The notes beneath the pieces are model-generated. The model was given only the letters and a program-made list of their open reading frames with translations. It was not told the origin of the DNA and made no database searches. From positions 10,271,001-10,335,000 of the forward strand of contig NC_064827.1 of NCBI RefSeq assembly GCF_024166365.1: DNA of 64,000 nucleotides, read 5' to 3'. This DNA is from Elephas maximus indicus (lineage: Eukaryota; Chordata; Mammalia; Proboscidea; Elephantidae). The position numbers and the translations under genes are program-made. This document shows positions 42,571 to 53,310 of this stretch, piece after piece (position 1 is the first letter of the stretch; each line of letters begins with the position of its first letter).

Positions 42571-45345
42571 CTGAAGTACAACACTGTCAGTGATAGGGTA
42601 ATAGTCATACATCTACAAGGAAGACCAGCTAATACAATTATTATTCAAATTTATGCACCAATCACTAAAGCCAAGGATGAGGAAATTGAAGATTTTTACC
42701 AACTTCTGCAGCCTGAAATTGATTGAACATGCAATCAGAATGCATTGATAACTACTGGTGATTGGAATGGCAAAGTGGAAACAAAGAAGAAGAATCAGTA
42801 GTTGGAAAATACGGTCTTGGTGATAGAAATGATGCCAGAGATTGCATGATAGAATTTTGCAAGACCAATGACTTTTTCATTGCAAATACCTTTTTTCACC
42901 AACATAAACAGTGACTATACATGTGAAGCTCGCCAGATGGAATACACAGGAATCAAATTGATATATCTGTGGAAAGAGAGGAAACCCTGGTGGCATAGTG
43001 GCTAAGTGCTACAGCTGCTAACCAAAGGGTCAGCAGTTCAAATCTGCCAGGCGCTCCTTGGAAACTCCATGGGGCAGTTCTACTCTGTCCTATAGGGTCT
43101 CTATGAGTCGGTATCGACTCAACGGCACTGGGTTTGGTTTTGGTTTTTGGTGGAAAGAGACGATGGAAAAGCTCAGTATCATCAGTCAGAACAAGGCCAG
43201 GGGCCGACTGTGGAACAGACCATCAGTTGCTCATATGCAAGTTCAAGTTGAAGCTGGAGAAAATTAGAACAAGTCCACAAGAGCCAAAGTACGACCTTGA
43301 GGATATTCCACCTGAATTTAGAAACCATCTCAGGAAGAGATTTGACTCATTAAACACTAATGACTGAAGACCAGACAAGTTGTTGAATGACATCAAGGAC
43401 AACACATATGAAGAAAGCAAGAGATCATTAAAAAGTCAGGAAAGAAAGAAAAGACCAAAATGTATGTCAGAAGAGACTCTGAAATGTGCTCTTCAATGCT
43501 GAGTAGCTAAAGGGAAAGGAAGAAATGATGAAGTCAAAGAGCTGAACAGAAGATTTCAAAGGGCAGCTGGAGAAGACAAAGTAGAGTATTATAATGACAT
43601 GTACAAAGACCTGGGGATAGAAAACCAAAAGGGAAGAACAGGCTCAGCATTTCTCAAGCTGAAAGAACTGAAGAAAAAATTCAAGCCTTGAATTGCAATA
43701 TTGAAGGATTCCATGGGGAAGATATTAAATGACACAGGAAGCATCAAAAGCAGATGAAAGGAATGCAGAGAGTCATTAAATCACAAAGAATCGGTGGACA
43801 TTCAACCATTTCAGGAGGTAGCATATGATCAGGAACCAATGGTACTGAAGGAAGAAGTCAAAGCCACACTGCAGGCACTGACAAAAAACAAGACTCCAGG
43901 AATTGACAGAATACCAAATGAGATGTTTCAACAAACAGAGGCAGCCCTGGAAGCGCTCACATGCCTATGCCAAGAAATTTGGAAGACAGCTACCTGGCCA
44001 ACTGACTGAAGGAGATTCATATTTATGCTTATTTCTAAGAAAGGTGATCCAACCAAATCTGGAAATTATTGAACAATATCGTTAATATCACAGGCAAGCA
44101 AAATTCTGCTGAAAATCATTCAAAAGTGGCTGCAAGCAGTGTATCGACAGGGAACTGCCAGAAATTCAGGCCGGTTTCAGAAGAGGACTTGGAACCACGG
44201 ATATCATTGCTGATGTCAGATGGATCCAGGCTGAAAGCAGAGAATACCAGAAGGATATTTACCTGTGTTTTATTGACTATGCAAAGGCATTCAAGTGTAT
44301 GGATCATAACAAACTATGGATAACACTGCGAAGAATGGGAATTCCAGAACACTTAATTGTGCTCATAAGGAACCTTTACATAGATCAAGAGGCAGTTGTT
44401 TGGACAGAACAAGGGATTACTGCACGGCTTAAAGTCAGAAAAGGTGTGCATCAGCGTTGTATCCTTTCACCATACCTATTAGATCTGTACGCTGAGCAAA
44501 TAATCCAGAAGCTGGACTATATGAAGAAGAACGGTACATCAGATTTGGAGGAAAACTCATTAACAACCTGCATTATGCAGATAACACAACCTTGCTTGCT
44601 GTAAGTAGAGGACTTGAAGCACTTACTGAGGAAGACCAAAGACCACAGCCTTCAGTGTGCGTTACACCTCAACACAAAGAAAACAAAAGTCCTCACAACT
44701 GGACCACTAAGCAACATAGTGATAGAGAAAAGATGGAAGTTGTCAAGGATTTTATTTTACTTGGATCCACAAACAACGCCCGAAGCAGCAGTTAAGAAAT
44801 CAAAGCGTACATTGCATTGGGTAAATCTGCTGCAAAAGACCTCTTTAAAAGTGTTAAAAAGTAAAGATGTCACCTTGAAGACTCAGGGGCACCTGACCCA
44901 AGCCATGGTGTTTTCAATTGCCTCATATGCAAGTGAAAGCTGGATGACGAATAATAAAGACCAAAGAATTGACACCTTTGGATTGTGGTGTTGGCAAAGA
45001 ATGAATCTGCCACGGACTGCCAGAAGAATGAACACATCTGCCTTAGAAGGAGTACAGCCAGAATGCTTATTAGAAGGGAGGATGGCAAAACTTCGTCTCA
45101 CATACTTTGGACGTGTTATCAGGAGGAACCAGTTCCTGGAGAAGGACCTCGTGCTTGGTAGAGTAGAGAGTCAGTGAAAAAGAGGAAGACCTTCAAGGAG
45201 ATGGATTGACTCAGTGGCTGCAACAATGGGCTCAAGCATCACAACGATTGTGAGGATGGTGCAGGACCAGGCAGTGTTTCGTTCTGTTGTACACAGGGTT
45301 GCTATGAGTTGGAACCGACTCAATGGCACCTAAGAGCAACAACAA
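42571..45345 (+). pseudogene. RTE (BovB-like) LINE, 2.8 kb, largest copy (third layer)
   Basis: Begins within the endonuclease (CTGAAGTACAACACTGTCAG) and runs to the family 3' end (GGCACCTAAGAGCAACAACA). Translated pieces in order: endonuclease QIYAPITKAKDEEIEDFYQL, with the GDWN motif at about 42760; linker; RT blocks including DHNKLWITLRRMGIPEHLIV, LSPYLLDLYAEQIIQ and YADN (degraded YxDD, near 44575). A 187-codon open C-terminal stretch at 44614-45177 follows, ending LRLTYFGRVIRRNQFLEKDL. Stops at 42724 and elsewhere, plus frameshifts and a SINE insertion, make it dead. Confidence 0.92.
42980..43149 (+). repeat. AfroSINE, type A (innermost layer)
   Basis: GGAAACCCTGGTGGCATAGTG to CAACGGCACTGGGTTTGG. 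The exact 11-bp TSD GTGGAAAGAGA lies at 42969-42979 and 43150-43160. Intact TSD and near-consensus sequence mark it as one of the youngest insertions here. Confidence 0.95.
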
Positions 45346-46189
45346 CAGGTTTTTGTGGAATTTTTGGGGTTCCCTATGTAGAGGATCACGTTATCTAGAG
45401 GATCACGTTATCTGTGAATAGGCATAGTCTTACTTATTCCTTTCCAATTTGGATAAGCTTTATTTCTTTTTCTTTCTTTTTTGATCCAGCTAGGATTTCT
45501 AGCACAATGTTAAATGGACGTGGTAAAAAAGACCATCCTTGTCGTGTTCCATTCTCCTGGGGAATGTTTTCAGCCTCTCTTCATTGAGAATGATGTTGGC
45601 GATTTTGTAGCGATGCCCTTAACTGCGTTGAGGAATTTTCCTTCTATTCTTATTATATTGAGAGTTTTTATCAAATGCCTTTTCTGTGTCGATTGAGATG
45701 ATCATGTGATTCTTTTCTTTTGTTCTGTTTATGAGGTGGATTACATTGATTGATTTTCTAGTCCTGAGCCATCCTTGCATACCTGGTTTGAATCCCGCTT
45801 GGCTGTGGTGTATTATTTTTTTTTTGACATGATGCTGAATTCTATTGGCTAGAATTTTGTTGAGTATTTTTGCATTTATCTTCGTGAGTGATATTGGTCT
45901 GTAAGTTCCTTTTTGCCTGGCTTTGGTATCAGGGTTCTGCTGGCTTCGTAGAATGAATTTGGGGGGTATTCCTTACTTTTTGATGCTCTGAAATAGCTGG
46001 TATGAGTTTTTCTCTGAGTGTTTGGTAGAATTCTCCAGTGAAGCCATCAGGGCCAGGGCTTTAGGCTGTAACCTTCACGGGAGCAGATGGCCATTTCTTT
46101 GTTGCGTGGAGCCACTGGTTGAGTGTGAACCGCCTACCTTTTGGTCAGCAGCCAAGTGCTTAACTGTTGTGCCGCCAGGGCTCCTTTCG

Positions 46190-46262
46190 ATTATTGAGTA
46201 CATCTTCTGTATACCTAGCACCCAGTAGGTGCTCGATAAATACTAGTTCAAGTGAATATCGT
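46190..46262 (+). repeat. Possible MIR 3' piece
   Basis: CCTAGCACCCAGTAGGTGCTCGATAAATACTAG matches the MIR 3' end pattern. It lies 140 bp before exon 5. Confidence 0.45.
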
Positions 46263-46400
46263 TCCATGCTGTGCCTTGAAAAAGCCTGTGGAATTTATGT
46301 TTTCCTTCTGTACTAATAAATGGCCTTTCTGGTGCTAACCAGAACAAAACACCCTTGAGGGTTTGGCAAAGATTTCACATCGCCTTGTATCTTATTTTAG

Positions 46401-46591
46401 TGATGGGACCCTACGTGAGGAAAGTCCTGTGTGATGAGCTGGGAGCCCCAGCCAATTCTGCCATAAACTGTATTCCCCTGGAAGACTTCGGAGGGCAACA
46501 CCCTGACCCAAACTTGACCTACGCAACAGCCCTTCTTGAAACTATGAAAGGAGGGGAGTATGGGTTCGGAGCTGCATTCGACGCTGATGGG
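46401..46591 (+). CDS. PGM5: PGM5 exon 5 (metal-binding loop, first half)
   Basis: Acceptor GTATCTTATTTTAG, donor GTAAGT (consensus). It completes Val233 and encodes [20 protein letters not shown], then [20 protein letters not shown], then a stretch ending [14 protein letters not shown]. The end is the family metal-binding loop: Asp293 and Asp295 are here and Asp297 is the first codon of exon 6, giving DADGD. All three aspartates that hold Mg2+ in PGM1 are therefore kept, although the protein is thought to be a poor enzyme. HPDPNLTYA is another family signature. The exon leaves phase 0. Confidence 0.97.
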
Positions 46592-46962
46592 GTAAGTAGG
46601 AAAGCTGTCTGCCCCCTGGTCCTTTTACTGTGTAATGAGCCAAGCATCCGAAACCAGAAAATTAATGAACATGTCTGGTGCTGATATGTAGGGGGCATAG
46701 GTACCCTGACTGTTCTACATCTGTTCTTCTGATTCTAAATATTGCAGTTAAATAGAAATTGTTTTTCTCTGGCCCAGATTAGCATCATGTTATGAAGAGG
46801 TTGTTTCTTTAAAAAAAAAAATTCATTCAGTGAGTCTCTATTTATGGCTGGTTTAGTTGAAAGCCCTGTGTTAAGCACCTAGCTGTTTCAGCAATAGCCC
46901 CTGTTCTCCATTATTTTTGGGGAAAGAAGGAATTAATGATATGGAAGCCACTGATCGCTAAG
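46592..46962. other. Unique intron 5 sequence
   Basis: No gene or transposon recognised. Confidence 0.45.
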
Positions 46963-47300
46963 GTTGTTGTTAGCTGCTGCTGAGTCAGCTCCAGCTCATG
47001 GTGACCTTATTTATAATAGAAAAAAAAAGAAATTGCCTGGTCCTGCGCTGTCTTTAGGATTGTCGTACGTTTGAGCCCATTGTTGCGGCTATTGTGTTCA
47101 TCCATCTCGTGGAGGGTTTCCCTTGTTTTCACTGAGCCTTTACTAAATGTGATTTTCGAGCGATTGGTTTTTCCTGATGACATGTCCAAAGTAAGTAAGC
47201 CAAAGACTCGCCATCCTTGCTTCCAAGGAGCATTTCAGTTGTGTTTCTTCTATGACTGATTTGTTCATTCTTCTGGTAGTCCATGGTGTATGCAGCAGGT
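46963..47300 (-). repeat. RTE LINE 3' end in intron 5
   Basis: GTTGTTGTTAGCTGCTGCTG to TTCTTCTGGTAGTCCATGGT. Takes up over a third of the short intron 5. Confidence 0.85.
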
Positions 47301-47481
47301 GGGATGTAGGTCTTGATGCATTTCTAGCTGTGACAAGAAAGGCCCTGGGTGCTGTAGGATCCAGGGATTTAGCAGAGGGTTTTCCACGTCCTCTTCGGCC
47401 TCATTCAGGTTGCTTTAGGTCGTGTAAACACTGAGGGCAGTAGGGCGCCTTGTGATAGCTGTGGGAATGGGCTGCTACTGA

Positions 47482-47679
<198 letters not shown>

Positions 47680-47817
47680 TAAGCGAGATTGTTCGCTGTG
47701 AAAAACCTCATGGTAGGCCTCTGACGTCCATGTCCCCCTTGTATGTAGCTGTTGCTCCTTCTTCCTCCTCCACCGGGGACACGTTGAAAGCATGGGAATT
47801 CAGAGACAAGGCGTAGT

Positions 47818-48062
47818 GTAGTGGGGAGGAGCGTGGGTGCTAGGGTCAGGTGGCCTGAGCTTGGTTCTTGGTCCTGTCACTTATTAGCTGTGAGAACATG
47901 GGAGACTTATTTGATCTCTGTGCCTCAGTTTTCTTATCTGTAAAATGGGAATAATAAATAATAGTATCATCTTAATATGGATTGTTATGAGGTATGACTG
48001 AGATGACTCATATAAAACATTTAGCAGAGTGCCTGGCACATAGTAAATGTTTAGTAAATAAA
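47818..48062 (+). repeat. MIR, nearly full length
   Basis: Clear block order: GAGCGTGGGTGCTAGGGTC, CACTTATTAGCTGTGAGAAC, CCTCAGTTTTCTTATCTGTA plus AAATGGGAATAATAA, then GAGTGCCTGGCACATAGTAA. The best preserved MIR of the window. Confidence 0.88.
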
Positions 48063-48113
48063 ACATACTAAGCCTGAAAGTGTATCCAAGCGAGGTGGGA
48101 AAAGCATAGGTTT

Positions 48114-48845
48114 ATTTATTTAATTTATTGGTTGGGCTTTAAGTGAAAGTTTACAAATCAAGTCAGTCTCTCATACAAAAACTTATATACACCTTGTGAT
48201 GTACTCCTAGCTGCTCTCTCCCTAACAAGACAGCACACTCCTCCTCTCCACCCTGTATTCCCCGTGTCCATTCAACCAGCTCCTGTCCTCCTCTGCTGTG
48301 GCATCTTGCCTCCACACAGGAGCTGCCCATACAGTCTCATGTGTTTACTTGAGCCAAGAAGCTCACTCCTCACCAGCATCATTTTCTGTCTTATAGTCTA
48401 GTCCAATCCCTGTCTGAAGAATTGGCTTTGGGAATGGTTCCAGTCTTGGGCTAACAGAAGATCTGGGGACCATGACCTCCAGGGTCCCTCTAGTCTCAGT
48501 CAGACCATTAAGTCTGGTCTTCTTATGAGAATTTGATGTCTTCATCCCACTGTTCTCCTGCTCCATCAGGGATTCTCTGTTGTGTTCCCTGTCAGGGCCA
48601 CCATCGGTTGTAGCTAGGCACCGTCTAGTTCTTCTGGTCTCAGGCTGTTGTAGTCTCTGGTTTATGTGGTCCTTTCTGTCTCTTGGGCTCATATTAATCT
48701 TGTATCTTTGGTGTTCTTCATTCTCCTTTGCTCCAGGTGCGTTGAGACCAATTGATGCATCTTAGATGGACGCTTGCTAGCATTTAAGACCCCATATGCC
48801 ACTCACCAAAGTGGGATGTAGAATAATTTCTTAATACATTTTGTT
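48114..48845 (-). repeat. Young L1 3' end, antisense
   Basis: TTGGGCTTTAAGTGAAAGTTT to AATTTCTTAATACATTTTGTT, with the perfect TSD AAAGCATAGGTTT at 48101-48113 and 48846-48858. About 88% identical to the copy at 38911 over their shared 3' UTR, and it too keeps an open frame of 109 codons (48363-48692 minus). Confidence 0.9.
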
Positions 48846-48885
48846 AAAGCATAGGTTTTTTGTTATTATGCTAGCTTTTACCCTC

Positions 48886-49096
48886 ATTAAAAAACCAGTT
48901 GCCAGTGAGTTGACTCGGACTCATGGTGACCCCATGTATGTCAGAGCGGAACTGTGCTCCATAGTGTTTTCAATGCCTGGTTTTTTAGAAGTAGATGACA
49001 GTCTTTCTTCTGAAGAGCCTCCGGGTAGACTTGAACCGCCAACCTTTTGGTTAGCCACAGAGCCTTTTAACCTCTTAAATCACCCAGGGACTCCTT
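48886..49096 (-). repeat. AfroSINE, type B
   Basis: AAAAAACCAGTTGCCAGTGAG to AATCACCCAGGGACTCC. Confidence 0.88.
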
Positions 49097-50039
49097 ACCC
49101 TTACTATCTCTGTAAAAATAGAGATGATACTTCATAGGTTTGCTGTGAGAGTGAAATGAGATGGTGCGTGGTAAGTGACCAAGAGAAGATTTGCTTAGTA
49201 GGGGCTCGAGCAGTGTTAGGTTCCTTTCTTCTTGCTCTACCCGCCCCTACCATCTTTAATCTTGTCTTATAAAAAAACAGTAGATTTCAGAGTCTAATAT
49301 TTTCAAACAACATATGTTATTACAAAAGCAGTACATATGCATGGTAGAAAATTAGAAAACACAGATGAACAAAAATAAGAACGTTTAAACATTATATTCC
49401 CCTCCTTAAGCTACCTGTGTTAATAGGTAATTGTATATTCCCTACCAGATCTCTTTCCATACATATATAATATACGTGCTTGCCTTTTTTTAATATCAAA
49501 AAAAGACCAGAAATTATATACTGTTTCGTAATGTGCTTTTTCTGTTCCATCAACAATCTTCAACTTTCTATTAATCAATTTTTATCTCATCTACAACAAA
49601 GATCATATTCAAATTTCCCCTGGTCAGCCCCCAAATGTCTCTTGTTCCTTGCTAGTAATCAGAAATACAATTGTTTTTGTAAATTAACCATGTATCCTGT
49701 GGCCAAATGGGTAAAGAATCCTATACCTGTTGGATGCTCCTGAAGTGATACTGACATCAAGCACATGATGAACTAACCTCAGTTTAAAATTATTGCCTGG
49801 CAGTACCAAAGAGTAGGGTATATGTTCCTTCCCATGGTTCTTTCTACTTGCCTTTACTTACAGCCTTCCATTAAAAAGAAAAAAAAAAAAATTAATAAAA
49901 CTGTAAAGAGCAAGGCAAAAGTGGGACCATCTCTAGACATTGTAACTCAGAGTAATACAGAGTCTCGAGTGCTAAGTAGGTTACTTAATATCATGGGAGT
50001 GTATTTGACAATAACACCTTCCATTTTAGGAAGAATTTT
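49097..50039. other. AT-rich intron 6 sequence, possible ancient LINE at 49290-49620
   Basis: CCATACATATATAATATACG and CTGTTTCGTAATGTGCTTTTTC are phrases of an old mammalian LINE 3' end I cannot name with certainty. No gene. Confidence 0.4.
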
Positions 50040-50552
50040 TGTATGTGTGGTAGCACTTGATCTTTGCAATAACTGAGTGGGGCAATGAGAATAACGTTGT
50101 TGTTAGCTGCCGTTGAGTCAGCCCCCAGTTCATGGCGACCCCACGCACAACGGACCAAAATGCCTCCTGGTCCCGTGCCAGCCCCATGATCAGTTGTAGA
50201 TGGGACCGTTGTGATCCATTCGGCATTCACTGGCTGATTTTCAGAAGTAGACCTCCTTTCTTCCTAGTCTGTCTTAGTCTACAAGCTCTGCTGAAACCCG
50301 TTCAGCATCATAGCAACACGCAAACCTCCACTGACAGAGGGGCGGTGACTGCGCGAGGAGCGTTGGCTGGAATCTAACCAGGTCTCCCACCTGGAAGGTG
50401 AGAATTTCACCACTGAGCCACCAATGCCTCCAGGATAACATTACTATCTCCATATTAACGGTGGTGAACAAAGGATCAGAGAAGTGATTCGAGCAAGGTC
50501 ACACAGCTAATAGGACATTGCCTCAAGATTAGAAACTAGACCTTCTGATTTA
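50040..50552 (-). repeat. MIR split by a type G SINE
   Basis: 50040-50097 (CACTTGATCTTTGCAATAAC) continues at 50433-50552 (CATTACTATCTCCATATTAACG ... CAAGGTCACACAGCTAATAG). Confidence 0.65.
50098..50432 (-). repeat. Type G SINE (tRNA-Gly-like head)
   Basis: TTGTTGTTAGCTGCCGTTGA to GAATTTCACCACTGAGCCAC. Full length: head, CAGCATCATAGCAACACGCA middle and RTE-type tail all present. Confidence 0.88.
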
Positions 50553-51686
50553 ATTTACTACTCATCTGTCCAGTGACGGTCCCTGAGAAACCAGTTGAGA
50601 ATATTGCCCAGCTCTCCTGGTGGGGCGAGGGGGTGTGGGGGTGTAGGGGGTAACCAGTGACTTGTCCTCCCCTGGCCGGGGGACGCCTGTTTCATTCTGT
50701 CAACAAAAATCATTTTTCCTCTTTTCTCTTGGAAATTTCTCAAGTAGTCCTAGATTTCGCTTTTATCCACCCTTCCCAGTAAACCTCTGTTTCAGTCAGA
50801 AACCAGAGCCCTTGCTTAGAAATTTCACAAAGGACCCATGTTGGTATGAGTTCCGGTTTAAAAGGATTATTCACGCATGCTGGTTGGGATTCAGAATTCC
50901 GTGGGGCTCTGACGTGGTGATTTGTTTTGGGTGTTTGATTTGCTGTCTGGCTCCCACGTGGTTTCTCATGACAGATACTTAGGAGATGTCTTTCTTCCTA
51001 GATTAAATAAATGCAACTTCCAAATTTCAATCTTGACAGCAGTTTCCCATATAATTTATTATTGTTTTTTAATTAATAAAATCATAGGAATGTGCCCATC
51101 AATGCCAGACCCCACAGGAATCACACTGAGTCATCAAGGGACATTCACTAAATGGCACACTTTCCTAAACTCTTGGAATTCCAGAAGAAGGCCCCTCTCT
51201 CGCCTGTGCAACTGATGAATTATTCAGACAAACTTCCGTTGTTCACAGATAATTGTTGTTCCCCGAGGGGAGACTTGTAGCATCTTTAATTTCTGCTCTG
51301 ACAGTGTCACTAAAACAAGGATTGCATTTACCCTGGAATAATGCAGCTTTGGCCTTTGGACATGGCTTTCCTTTGGGGCTTTGTCATTCTGAATGTGTCT
51401 GACTTGTGGCTATAGATGAGTCTGGCATGAAAAACATTTTGATTAGAATGAAAGCGAAGCACATTCAAAGTGTATTCATGGCCCGAGGTTCACCTCTGCC
51501 TCACACGGGGGTACTGAATGGTCCTCTGTGTCATTGTCCTTCAGTAATATTTATGAAGCACCCATCTGTGATTGGGGCGCCCAGCGCTGTGCAGGAGAAA
51601 GCAAACACACGCAGGCTTGAGCTATCTTTGCTAGAGATATTTACAGGTGCCAAGAGGGAGTCAGACTGGAAAAGCATAAGGACTGC
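50553..51686. other. Longest repeat-poor block of intron 6, with G-run cluster
   Basis: No gene. The G-rich stretch GGTGGGGCGAGGGGGTGTGG followed by GGGTGTAGGGGG lies at 50620-50650 (+ strand). An old L2- or MIR-like phrase (CAGTAATATTTATGAAGCACC) is at 51542. The rest is unclassified and may include conserved noncoding sequence. Confidence 0.45.
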
Positions 51687-51699
51687 CATATAAGGCCCA

Positions 51700-52080
51700 A
51701 AAGCCCATTGCCTTCAAGTTGATTCTGAGTCGTAGTGACCCTATAGGACAGAGGAGAACTGCCCCATAGGATTTCCAAGGCTGTAATCTTTACAGGGAAA
51801 CCCTGGTGGCATAGTGGTTAAGTGCTACAGCTGCCAACCAAAGGGTCAGCAGTTTGAATTCACCAGGCGGTCCTTGGAAACTCCGTGGGGGCAGTTCTAC
51901 TCTGTCCTATAGGGTCACTGTGAGTCGGAATCGACTCGACGGCAGTAGATTTGGTTTTTTTTGAAATCTCTACAGAAGCAGACTGACACATCTTTCTCCC
52001 ATGGAGTGGCTGGTGGGTTTGAACTGCCAACCTTCCAGTTAGTAGCCGAGTGCTTTAACCACTGGGCTACGAGGACTGCT
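51700..52080 (-). repeat. AfroSINE split by a younger SINE, both TSDs readable
   Basis: Outer antisense copy: AAAGCCCATTGCCTTCAAGTT ... CTGTAATCTTTACAG, then AATCTCTACAGAAGCAGACT ... GGCTACGAGGACTG. The outer TSD CATATAAGGCCCA is exact at 51687-51699 and 52081-52093. Confidence 0.92.
51798..51963 (+). repeat. AfroSINE, type A, inserted in a SINE
   Basis: GGAAACCCTGGTGGCATAGTG to CGACTCGACGGCAGTAG plus T-rich end. Flanked by AATCTTTACAG / AATCTCTACAG, an 11-bp target site with one change. Confidence 0.92.
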
Positions 52081-52207
52081 CATATAAGGCCCACCACCCA
52101 TGAATATGGTGGTGGAGGGAGTAAGTGCTTTTGTCTACTTGTGGCCACCCTTGCTGACAAGTTATTCACTCAAGAAATATTTATTTATTAAGCCTTCTAT
52201 GTCCTAG

Positions 52208-52566
52208 ATGTGGGGGCAGTGGTGGTTCAGTGGTAGAATTCTTGCCTTTCCTGTGGGGATACACTGGTTCGATTTCCAGCTGGTACACCTCACGTGCAGC
52301 CACCACCCATCTGTCAGTAGAGGCTGTGTGTTGTCGTGATGCTGAACAGGTTTTGGCGGAGCTTCCAGACTGAGATGGACCAGGAAGAAAGGCCTGGAGA
52401 TCTAATTCCAAAAATCAGCCAATGAAAACCCTACGGATCGTAACAGTCCCTGCAACCGATCATGGGGATGGCACAGGACTGGGCAGCACTTTGTTCCACT
52501 GTGCAGCAGCTCACCGTGAGTCAGGGGCCGACTCGATCACTGCTAACACCACGACCACCGCCACCA
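52208..52566 (+). repeat. Type G SINE, full length, sense
   Basis: Head GTGGTTCAGTGGTAGAATTC (box A region), box B-like GGTTCGATTTCC, then the GCTGAACAGGTTTTGGCGG and GGAAGAAAGGCCTGGAGATC middle, and tail CATGGGGATGGCACAGGAC. TSD ATGTCCTAG at 52199-52207 and 52567-52575. The best example of this type. Confidence 0.92.
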
Positions 52567-52575
52567 ATGTCCTAG

Positions 52576-53225
52576 GTGGCCCACTGGAGCTTACAGCTAA
52601 CGGGGAAGACACCCGACAAACAAGTAGAGGAACACATATGTAAATACAAATTTTAACACATGCTTGAGGGTATGAACTGGATGTAGTCACGGGGAATAAC
52701 TGGTGAGCCTGAGGCATTCTGCTTCCATAGGGTAGTCAGGGAAGGCCCCACTGAGGAGGCTATGGATAGGACCAGAGATCAGACACGTGCAGCTGGACCT
52801 GGCAACCATGTGGGGATTAGAAATGGCCAATAGCACATGTGAAAATGCTTATTGCTCAGAATGTAGGCTATAGCTACTTGTTGCCAGCCCCCAATCTAAA
52901 ATATGTCCTGTAGCTTAATCTTGAACATATTCAGCCAGCTTGTGGAATCCAGACAGCATTAATCCTGCAAGTATGCAGGTATCTACTGATCTGTGATGAC
53001 CTTGGTGCTTACCATGTCCTTTAGGTCTGTGCTGTTTTGTCTCCATGTTCAGTCATGAGGGATGACAGCAGTGGGGGAGGCTGTGGTGTGAGCCAGTATC
53101 TGATGGCTCTCTCAGTCTCCTAGAATGATACGGATTTTTTTTTTTCTCAACAGATAAACATGTTCAAGTTTCTGTTATCTTAAAAAAGAGATCCTTATCA
53201 TACTAGTTATTATTGTAAGGGTAAC
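52576..53225. other. Intron 6 sequence, partly old LINE-like
   Basis: 52576-52780 with CAGCTAACGGGGAAGACACC and CAGGGAAGGCCCCACTGAGGA reads like an ancient L2-type end; the rest is unclassified. No gene. Confidence 0.35.
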
Positions 53226-53310
53226 AAGGCAGGACCAGGCAGTGTTTTGTTCTGTTGTAGGTGAGGTTGCCATGAGTGGGAGCCAGCTCCGTGGCAGCTG
53301 ACGACAACAA
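53226..53310 (+). repeat. RTE/SINE-type 3' tail fragment
   Basis: GCAGGACCAGGCAGTGTTTTG to GTGGCAGCTGACGACAACAA. Confidence 0.7.

Larger units (their letters stand above)
41631..46061 (-). repeat. L1 split by an RTE (second layer)
   Basis: Poly-T, 3' UTR and end of ORF2 occupy 41631-42570. More upstream ORF2 sequence, in the reverse transcriptase region, occupies about 45346-46061 (e.g. CACAATGTTAAATGGACGTGG; CTTTTCTGTGTCGATTGAGATG). The sequence between the two L1 parts is missing, so a deletion accompanied or followed the RTE insertion. A 17-bp tandem copy of AGAGGATCACGTTATCT lies at 45380-45413. Confidence 0.88.
41541..46185 (-). repeat. AfroSINE split by an L1 (outermost layer of a four-level nest)
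   Basis: 3' half 41541-41630 (GTTGTTGGGTGCCGTCCAGT ... TCTAGGCTGTAAC) continues at 46062-46185 (TAGGCTGTAACCTTCACGG ... GTGCCGCCAGGGCTCC). The repeated TAGGCTGTAAC at 41620-41630 and 46062-46072 is the L1 target site. Only about 210 bp belong to the SINE itself. Confidence 0.9.

Noticed and set aside
44614-45177. 187-codon open frame resembling a reverse transcriptase C-terminus
   Set aside because: It is the surviving 3' coding part of a dead RTE element with stops and frameshifts upstream and the family 3' tail downstream; not a host gene.
52208-52280. tRNA-Gly gene candidate
   Set aside because: A and B boxes are tRNA-like, but no acceptor stem pairing closes the sequence and it continues into a SINE body with TSDs.
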